Origin: Daucus carota subsp. sativus
Lineage: Eukaryota; Streptophyta; Magnoliopsida; Apiales; Apiaceae
DNA length: 64,000 nucleotides
Assembly (NCBI RefSeq): GCF_001625215.2
Contig: NC_030387.2
Coordinates: forward strand, 38,215,606 to 38,279,605
Direction: 5' to 3'
Within the stretch, counting starts at the first letter, position 1. Each line of letters begins with the position of its first letter. The notes below the pieces were generated by a model. That model saw only the letters and a program-made list of their open reading frames with translations, had not been told where the DNA came from and made no database searches. The translations under genes were made by a program, and so were the position numbers. Of this stretch, positions 35,901 through 47,057 are shown piece after piece.

Positions 35901-38900
35901 GATTCTGCCACCTCCACCAGTTAATGATCCTTCCCCGCTTCCTGATTCTTCAGCTCATACTCCCACTCTGTCGGTTCCTGTGCCTCCATCTCCTGCTCCA
36001 TCAGTCCGCATAGCGCCACCACCCCCACCTCCGCCTCTTCCTCCTGGAGCTAGTGAGTCTGAGCCTGCACTCCCACCACCACCACCACCACATCCACCAC
36101 TTCCTCCTGGAGCTAGTGAGTCTGAGCTTGCACTCCCACCACCACCACCACCACCTCCACCTCCACCACTTCCTCCTGGAGCTGATGAGCCTGGACCTCC
36201 ACTTCCACCACCACCGCCTATAGCTAATGGGCCTGGACCTCCACCTCCACTACCACCGCCCATAGCTAATGGGCCTGGACCTCCACCACCACCACCACCA
36301 CCACCTCTTCCCCCTGGAGCTGATGAACCCGGACCTCCTCCTCCACCACCCCCTCCTATGGGAGGAAATGTGCCTGGGCCTCCTCCACCACCCCCTCCTA
36401 TGGGAGGAAACATGCCTGGACCTCCTCCTCCACCCCCTCCTATGGGAGGAAATGTTCCTGGACCTCCTCCTCCACCCCCTCTTATGGGAGGAAATATGCC
36501 TGGACCTCCTCCTCCACCCCCTCTTATGGGAGGAAATATGCCTGGACCCCCTCCTCCACCCCCTCCTATGGGAGGAAATATGCCTGGACCCCCTCCTCCA
36601 CCCCCTCCTATGGGAGGAAACGTGCCTGGACCCCCTCCACCTCCTGGCCTTGGACCTCCCCCACCTCCTGGCCCTGGACCTCCTCCACCCCCTGGTGCTG
36701 GCCCTGGTCCTCCTCCACCTCCTGGCCCTGGCGGTGGCCCTCCTCCACCTCCGGGATCTGGTCATTCTAGTGGTGGCCCTATTGGTTTTCTTACTAGAGG
36801 CTTGCAGGTTGGAAGAAGAGCTTTAGGACCTAAGAAGAGTAACCTAAAGCCACTTCATTGGAGCAAGGTAACCAGGGCATTGCAAGGAAGCGTATGGGAT
36901 GAACTACAAAGACGCGGAGACCCTCAAAAGTAATTGCAATTTCTATGGTCTTTACTACATCATGCATGGAAATCACTCGAGAGAAGTGTTTGTTTTACTT
37001 TTTGTACTTCTGTTTTAATCTTTACTAAATACCTTGCTTTTGTATGTGCCAAGGAAACTAGTTATAACAACATATTTGTGTGTGTGACTTGTACTTGTAA
37101 GATACATTGCACAAATTACCACAATCACTTAATAAGCCGGAAAAGCACTAGTAAAAATTGTGGCTCAAAATACCACAACCATCGCACAGCCCACAAGTGT
37201 AATGCTTTTTTTAGTAGGTCTCACATTTAAAAGATGTGTGAAATGTTCCACCTAATAAAATAGGACGGGTCTCAACCAAATGCACAAATGTTGGGTTAAA
37301 TGGGCCAAACTGCATAGTATCTATGTTACTCGGACCCTTCATTTTGCCTCGAAGTACCCGTGTCGGACACTCGACACTTGGACATGGACACTTGGACTCG
37401 GACACTTATTTTAGGCCAAAAACATGGACATTTTACAAAATATTACCGAGTCCGACACATGGACACGTATCCATGTCGGACACTTCTAGCCGAGTCCAAG
37501 TAACATAGCATAGTATTGGTATTTTGGGATCTAAATTTTCACCTTGTCCTATTTCACGTAATCACCTTAGTTTACTACATTTCATTGATATGTTTTACTC
37601 TCTAAATGTAGTGCACGGGAATTTGATATGTCTGAAATCGAGACCCTTTTCTCTGCCGCTACAAAGCCAAAGGAAACCAAGAAATCCGAAGCCAAGGCTG
37701 CTGCTCCCAAATCAGAAGTAATTACACTGGTAATGGTTGCATATTTAGCCTACATATTGAAATTTCACTGTTGTGATCATGTCAGACATATTGTTTCTGA
37801 ATTAGAGAATCAACTGTTATGTTTTCATATGAGTGCTTATCCCCTGATTAAATGCATGCTGGATAATGCTTATTTTGTGTTGTTGCCTTTTAATTTCAGT
37901 ATAACCTTGCATCTACATTTCAAGTATCATGACTCTCCCAACTAAGAGTGTCTAAAAAGTTCGATTGGAAAGGAGATATTGGAAAATATCTTCTAAATAT
38001 TGTTTCTAGATTTAAAATGGTTTCATTCAAATGATAAAAATTATACAAAAAACCATTTTAGACTCTACCTAGACCAAGAAAACTTAAAGCTAAGATATAG
38101 AGCTCGTTTGGCTGAGCTTATAACTTATGGCTTAACGTGACTTATTTGATAAGCTAACTGATGACTTAAAGTGACTTATTTTTGTTATTAAAAATATAAT
38201 AATAAAAATAAAAAGGATTTATGGATAACTTATGACTTCTGGATAATTTTTGTCAAAAAAATGTTTTAAAAAAATGAAGTCACTGAAAAAAGTACCTCAA
38301 ATTAAATTCTGGCTTCAAGTCAGTTTGTGGCTTATTCCTGACTTTAAGCCGACTTCTGACTTATTACACAAACAGACATTTTTCAGTTTAAAGCTGTAAA
38401 TGACTTAAAGTCTGTGCTTAAAGCCCAGACAAACATGCTCATAGTTTCCATGATACAAGAGCTTGTGTTAGCAAGAACAATCCTGGTGCTGGATGAGAAA
38501 GCTACATTATCTTCTGGACTTCTCTTATTTCTTTCTTTAAAACTGGTCATACTAATATTGTTTCAGGCAGCTGGTGTGTGCAAGTCCAGGGGCGGAGCCG
38601 CGCACACACGAGTGTGTGCATTGGCCCACCCTGAGCCGCACATACACACGAGTGTGTGCATTGGCCCACCCTGAACTATGAAAAGTGTCTTGTTATATAT
38701 GTTTATTTCACATATACAGTTAGTTGTTGGGGAATATGAGTGAAAGGTAGGTAATTACTTATTTTATAATTTTGGTTGCATGGTATGTAAATTACTTAGA
38801 TTATTGTTATGATTGTTAGTTCATAGTATATGGTCAAAGGGGATATTGTCATGTATTTAATTTGTATTCCTTAATATTTTTATTTTAATGATCAAGTTCA

Positions 38901-41900
38901 ATATAGCAGTTCAGTTTCCGCACCTTCAAACTAATATCTTTCATTCCTATAAAATACATGTTCTTTCTTTAATAGCAAAACACTGATAATTTATTCATGT
39001 TTCTGTTACTTGCTTGTAAGCTTGTCCTTTTACCCTAATGTTTAGTGAGGGATGCACAATTTATGTGCAGATTTTATTGTAGATATTTTCCAGCATTTAC
39101 TGTTATGACAACATAATAAGTCTTGCCAGTTAAGTAAACACTTGCACAGTTAATATGATATAAAACTAAAAATCTGGTACTTTTTCATGATTTTGTTATG
39201 TACTTGTACTATCTTTACATGAGATAGTATTATGTTTATATTTTTTGTTTAGTTCCTTCGAGGTTCATCTAAATATCTCTATGAACCTTTTTTAAAGTGA
39301 CTGTAATTATACTAAAGTTTTATGCTGCGCTGATTTATGTTCTGATGATACACTGTAGGTTGATCATAAGAGGGCTTATAACACTGAGATTATGCTGACA
39401 AAGATTAAAATGCCTCTTCCTGAGATGACGGTAAGTTACTACAGTGTCTACTGTCTCATGTTTATGAAGTTATTCGTTGCCCAATAGGCCAATACTATGA
39501 TCTGTCAATTAATTTGAAGGTGACTTTAGGTGAATGTGTTTTCCTGGTACCAAAACAATTGCTTTCATAGAGGGATCATCACTCTAGAAGTTAGATGAAT
39601 TTCTTTCTTTGCAGGTCATACAAGTGAAATTTTTTGTTATCTTTATGTTGAACAAATTAATTGGAAGGACTTCATAGCTGAACAGAAAACATACCTCTGC
39701 TTTCTTGTTTCTATCTACTAAAATTTTCTCATGTTACCCCTAGATGCTTACTGGTCTTCTACTACATGTCTATCACGTATTTTTTCCCCTAATGTTCTTA
39801 TCATCTGTTTTCGGAAAACCTTGTTCCATGATCATAAGAATACTTTGCGTGCATTGCTTGTCCTTTTTCTTAAGATGTAACTTTAGGCTCATACGTAATT
39901 CTACCTCTACCTTCCAGAAAAATTGTCAATAACCTAAAAACTTAGTTATATAGTTTTTCACTAAATTCCATGGTGTTTATAATGAATTTGGAGGTAGACT
40001 GGTGCTCTTGAATTTCTATCATTTTGGATAAGTGTATTGAATTTCTTTTTGTGTATCTGCTTGCTAGAATTTCTTACTCAATTTTTTTTAAGGTGCCAAT
40101 ATATATACATCATATACTTCAATGCGACGAATACAGTAGTTTAGATGCATGTATAGCTGAAAATTATAAGTATTGTTTGTTTCTCTATCAGTATATTGAT
40201 TAGTAGAAATTATGTCTGAATTCCTTAGGCTGCAGCTTTAGCAATGGATGAGTCGATTTTAGACTGTGATCAAGTCGAAAATCTTATAAAATTCTGTCCT
40301 GCAAAAGAAGAGATAGAACTCCTAAAGGTGAACCCTTCACTTAATATACCACTCATTTTTCTCGTCTTTTTGTTAACCAGTTCTGCCAGTGTATAAGATG
40401 TTTTTGCTCACATAAGATTTTTTTTTGCTTTCTAGATGAAGGCTACAGAATGTTCTACAATTCATGTTTCTTATTTTTTTTTTCCTTTGTATCATGACAC
40501 CTCAGGGTTACAAAGGCGACAAAGAAAAACTGGGAAAGTGTGAACAGGTCCGTATTAACTATTCTTCTACTTTTGCTTACTGTGCTGTGTTTCTTTAATG
40601 ATAGACAGGACATACGAACTCAAATTTTTTTTACATGCAGCTTTAATCATATTTTACATTAAATATATGACTGGTCACTTGTATAACATGATTTTGTCAC
40701 GGACTTTCATCAATAGTGGTCTCTGTTTCACCTAGTTGGAGACACATTTTTATTGGCAATTAAAGATTTTCTTTTCCTTTGCTATCACATAGTTCATACA
40801 TGCACGAAATTGAAAAAACATAGTTTAATCATGCTTATATATACATATAGAGACTAATGCTATTAAAAGATTAAAATTTAAAAACAGTAAGCTGCATAAA
40901 TTTTGATTTTAATATCTTATTTCTTATGCTGGTTTTAGAACTGACAATCTTTCATTTTCCAGTTTTTATTAGAGTTGATGAAAGTTCCAAGGGTGGAGTC
41001 TAAGTTGAAGGTTTTTCTTTTCAAAATTCAGTTTAATTCCCAGGTTTGGTTATTTTGATATAAACTTTGTATATATATTTTGTTCTTCTCTGTCACTAAA
41101 TTCTGTAAGTCTGCTACATGTTTAAATTTTATTTCAGATTGCAGATTTTAAGAAGAGTCTAAATGCTGTAATTATTGCATGTGATGAGGTTAGTTTTAAA
41201 GATTAACGAGCATCTAATGCATACTCAATTAACCACTGAAGCAGCAATCACGTTGATCTATGTATGCAGCTGATATAGTTTTTTTCATTATTTTAGGTTC
41301 GGAATTCACAAAAGCTGAAGGAAATCATGAGTAAAATATTATTTTTGGGAAATACCTTAAACCAAGGAACAGCTAGGGGTAAGCAATTAAGATGCACACT
41401 TTTTCTCTAGGTCTCAGTTTTCAGACTGCCACAACCTGATATATTTTATTTTTAATCGCTTGTTACTTGTTTTAGTTATCTCCTACCATTACTCGTCTAG
41501 CTTACATGTTTATGCCAAACATTCCCCATCGGTTAATATCGGATGAAAGACTTGTCAAAAAATTAATTTTTTTGCGACGACATTAGAAATACTATGTCTT
41601 CTTTGAAATTTACTGAGAATATATCACCTGCTACATCACATACTAAGAAATGCAGTAAAATATCAGGGTAAAATAGGATTCGGATGTTGCAAGTCTTAAA
41701 TATCGGCTCACCGTTAATTTGGAGAATATCTTTTTATAATCTGTGTTGACTCATGCAGATCTCAGTGGTTCCATTTGTAGAAGGTAAAAAATGATCTTGC
41801 TTCAAACATGCTGCAGATTTGTGATAAAAAATTCCAGAAAGTATACTAGACCGTGACAACCTGATAAGTTATATGGCAGGCATCGGTTCGGATTGTGTAA

Positions 41901-44900
41901 CCCAAAGGAATAATAGTTTAATAACCAACAAACTTACTCAGTTACTATTAAATGTGACATATGGCGTGTCTGTGTGTGTGTGTCTTTATATATAATTTAA
42001 GCTTATTATTTAAACTAAAGGCTAACAAATTAAAAAGTACAAACTATAGGGTGAGAGATGACAAAGGTACATGCTCCAGCTAACTCTGTTTTTTACCCTT
42101 TACTTAAATAAACCACTTGAATTGAATCGTTTTGTCATAACATATTTGAAAAATTCAATTTGTTATCTTTTTTCAGGAAAACAAGTTCTATTTGCAACTA
42201 AATAAATCATCTCTCCAGAATAATTTAATTCCTAAAGCATTAAGTTCTTCAGAAATCCCAACATACAGGAGGCGATAATATACTTTTAATTGAGAGTTGT
42301 CGAAGAAAATTAAATGGGTTGTCATGTTAATTCTACAACATGTTAGGCATTAAAGAGTTAATTGAAAAACGTATCCCTTTGGTTTGGATCTACTGCACTT
42401 TATGACCTAAAGTTTAGGTAATTGCACAATGCATCCCTTAACATATTTTAGCTCTACATGTTGAAGCCTTTTGGCCCGTTTTCGTCTATTTTGACCTATC
42501 ACTATGTTAAATTAAAAGGTTAAAATAGACTTAAGAACCTATAACATTACATTTTAGTAAATTATTAAGTCTATTTTACCCTTTTAATTTACACGGTGAT
42601 GGGTCAAAATAGACAGAAATGGGCCAAAAGGGTTCAAAATGTGGCGCCTAAACATGTTAAGGGATGCATTTTGCAATTGTCCAAAGTTTAGGTAACAAAG
42701 TGCAATTTGTCCGAACTAAAAGGATGAGTTTTGCAATTAACTGGGCATTAAAACATCTTAAGATTCATATTTATTCCCATAGACATTACAGCACTTCGCA
42801 TTAGTCTTAGTAAACTGGAATTTTTGATGGGCGACTTTTTCTAATACCTTTACCTGCCTAGAAAACTATTCTTAACGTTTATATATCGTTAATTTTAAAC
42901 ATAAAGGGGGTGTTTGGATGGTTGGTGGGAATGAGAATCGGGAATGGGAATGAGAGGTATGGGAATGTGGGTATATGGGAAAGGGTAACCCAAGGGGTGT
43001 GAAGGGAATGATTTACCTCCCAAGGGGGAATGAGGTTCCCATTCCACACAAAAATTTTGCTAATCCAAACACAATGTATGTGTATGAGGTTCCGATTCCC
43101 ATTAACCGGGTTCATTAACCATGAAACAAACGGTCCCAAAGTGTTATTCTAGTGTGGATGATAATAGAAGAAGATGAGAAGTGCACGTGCGCTTTCCAAT
43201 TTTTTAGATTTTGTATTACAAATAATTTGGTAATGCATATTCAAAACTTTGCTCGAGTTGCTTAGCTCTGATATAGTGGAAAAATGTTGGTGCAGGATAA
43301 TCACATGACTAAAATATCTGAATGAAAGAACAATATAATAAGGTAAAAGAATAACAAGGGTGTCTTGCCTCTGGTGAATAGACACAGACAATCAACAAGG
43401 AACAACAATAATCACTTTAAACGTGTGCAACACAACTAGTAGAATATTCACATAAGAGCTTCATTCATCTAAATTATTATGCATAATTTTTTAAGAAGAT
43501 GTATATTTTTATCTTCACAAGTTGGTATATGTAAGAAGGCAATTGTCTTATTACTAGGACTAATGTATTCATTATGTCTCGAATCACAAAGGTTCTGCAG
43601 TTGGCTTCAAGTTGGAAAGTCTTCTAAAACTCAGCGACACTCGTGCAACTAACAACAAGATGACGTTAATGCATTATCTTTGCAAGGTATGAGTCATCTT
43701 CGTCTTCTCGTAATTCAACCAGCATTACTTTTGTGGTGAAAATCTTATCTGCTCTGCAGTTCACTTAAATATCTTGCTCTATATATTCTTAAGGGATATA
43801 GACAGAAAGGTGGACATACTTCCCTGCTATAGATTCTGGAAACATCAATGTTAAAATATCTAACATTCTGATTACTTGAGATACCAATTTGCTGTTGCAT
43901 TACAAGTACCTTGCCATCATACCTCAGTATATATTCATCCTTTTGCAATTGGGTGACCTTAATTTTGTGTGTCTGCATATATGATGATATCTCTAGGATT
44001 CCATCACCAAACCATTTCTTTTTAACCTTTTAGATATGGTTGAAATTGTCTTCATGTTGCAGTTAAGCTTGGAGTAAATGTAGGCCAGCAATTCTTCTAA
44101 TTGTTCTTAAGAAATTTTCTGTGGCACTGACTATTTTTTCTAGTTGAGATAATGCTGACTGATTTGAGATGTAATTGAGCTCTTTCTTTGGCATTCTTGG
44201 TAGATTCTGTTAGGATATAAAATATACATAATCTGGAGTCCTAATTTTTTCAATGTCGCCCATCTATATTAATAAAGATTAATCACTTTCAGATTTTATG
44301 TATATATATTCGCATCATCACGGTAGGTTATCATCTTCTCTATGGTTTATTGTTTTTGAGTGATTCTTGCGTTTGTTGAAACTGGCATAGATTAATAGTA
44401 AATATATTGAGAAAAAGAGGATTAAGGCTAAGTTGCCCTATCCTGTAATATTAATAGTATGACTTTTTAGACTTACAGGCCCATGGGCTATTATTTTATT
44501 TAACATTAAGGATCTGCCAGTTAGTTGATACCTTTGTCTGCTGGTACTTCTCTATATATTCTACTGCGATTTAAATTTAGTGATATTTATACGCATGACC
44601 TTCAGGTTTTCTCGGATAAGTTGCCACATTTACTGGACTTCCATGAGGATCTTGGTACTCTGGAAGCTGCATCAAAGGTTTAAATATAATCTACTTACCT
44701 TACTACTAACAGTAAGCATTGTGAATAGACATGTCTTCTAAGTAGTCTTTCTTGCAGATTCAACTCAAGTTCCTAGCAGAAGAAATGAAATCAATTAACA
44801 AGGGACTAGATCAAATAAGGCAGGAACTGGGTGCATGTGGAAATGACGGCGCTGTATCACAAATTTTCCATAAGGTATCTGGACATATGTTGTAAGTTTT

Positions 44901-47023
44901 TCATTCTAGTATTTCTTTGTTATCTATATCACCAAGGAGGACACCATTCCAATTTCTTGAATGCTGCTATCTTCCAAATCTGAATGAAAAACATAAAACT
45001 ATTTGCATCCCTTCCCAAAAAAAGGTCAACACAACTCAACATTTCATTCAGAAGAAAGAACAAGTTAAAAGATTATGAGATGTTACCTAATATTGTTTAG
45101 TATTTATAATTTACCTGTATCAACCATGGGCCTTTTTTGTTTCGATTTAGCTAGGAGTTCCTTGGATGAAAAGAGGGTTATTGTGCTTGGTTCATTAAAT
45201 TTTGAATTAGACAAGAGAAACCTAAATTCCAAGGTTTTTTATTTACTAAAAACATGGAAATTTGGTTACCCGGGTCCCTTGCGGTAGCCATTAGTTACAT
45301 AGCTATCTAATATAAAAACATTAAAAACTCGTTGAAAGAAATTACTTGACCTATAATTTTGCCGATTTTAGACAGTTCCACCCTTTATCTGATGATAACC
45401 ATGTTTAAAGTTTCTGGCCGCTAAAAGATGCTAAAGGTACAAATAAAATAACCAGAAAACAACAGGGAGGTTAAACCAAAAGAATTATAAAAAATTTGAA
45501 ATCCGTTTTAAACTAGTTACATTTACACCCAAGTATAAAATGGCTGACTGAAACTTCTTTCCTCAACAAAAAATATTTAGAAGAGTTTGGTGAGACAAGT
45601 TTGCTAGTTATTGTACCAAATGTAATATTTCCTCCATCGATAATTCGCTTAATGCAAGAAGAAAAGAAAATTATCCACTTAATTTAAGATGGTTATCCTG
45701 CAAATAATTACGTGACCTAGGAAGTAAAAATAGGGGTGTGTAGTATGGTGATACATAGATTCGACATACATGAAAAAATGGGGATCCGGGCATGGTGGGA
45801 TACGGCATGCATATATAAAACAAATTATTTATTTGATGTTATAAAAACCAATTAACAAAACTACACACCCTGTGCAAAATTCATATTTGCACAAGTTTTT
45901 TTTTTTTTTTTTTGTCACATCACAAGTTTTTTATTTAAATACAAAGATTTACATCAGAAATTTCATTTTTGCGAAAGTTAATATTACCATTAATACTTTA
46001 TAATTGTTAAATACTGTCAATACTTTGCTTTGGCGAAAGTAGCTACTTCACAATTATTGAGTAAGATTTGTGAACAGAAAAGTTTAAATCAGGGTTTGCG
46101 CAAGTATCCGACACCGGGATATGCGGGGCGACCTAAGTATCCTTGCTTCTGAGATCATGCCTTTCAGATGAATCCTACCCTGCATAATACATTCAGTACA
46201 TCCAGTGGGTTTTTTGTCAGTTTATACCTTTAAAACCACTTTTAGTTCGATTTATTGCCTCAAAATTCAGCTACAAGATGGATTTATATTGGGTTCTAAG
46301 CATGCCCCCAGAATTGTCCAGCACCTTATTCACATCTTCGATGTTTATCAAAGGGAAGTTCTTTTGATTCTCTTCATCTATATTGTAGTCACTGCCAACT
46401 TCTATCAACCCAGATTGTGGAGATGGTTCCTTTGAGGTGTCATGGTTCCTTTTTCAATTACATCCGGTTTAGTGAATAAATAAAAATTATCAAACTCTTG
46501 TATTGAATGATTGTTTAAATTAATGTAAGACACCTTCCATTCATTTAAAGTATTAGAGATGGAACTGGATTAAAGTACACTACCTGGGACAACAATTTTC
46601 AAATCCCAAATCCTTTATATACAGTTAAACATCAATAAATTAAGCATTGGTACTGTCAAATTTTATTAATTTATCGAGTTTGAATATACATTATCTCGAT
46701 TATCTTGGGAACTACAATTCTATTATTCTACGTACTTTTGGCCAAGATGAAGCCTTCACACATAGTTGTGTTGTGTACTATGATAATCAGAGATAATAAA
46801 CTAGTTCAGACTCTTGATTCACTTGGCTTAAGGCTGAGCTCCAGTTTTCCCTCACTAATTAAAATAAATAAATTTTGAGCTACTGAACCCATTGGCATTT
46901 TAATTTGGACATAAATTGTACGTAGATTATCACAACTCAGTAGTCATTACATTTTTAGACTCAATATACTCAATCATAAAGACCTATTTGGTATGTACAT
47001 ACATACATACATACATACATACA

Positions 47024-47057
<34 letters not shown>

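Noticed and set aside
35955..36826. Gly-rich, Arg/Trp-rich and Leu/His-rich open frames in other frames over the formin FH1 region
   Set aside because: They mirror the proline-codon repeat (CCN/GGN) and stop at its borders. Splicing and conserved FH2 sequence fix the true frame.
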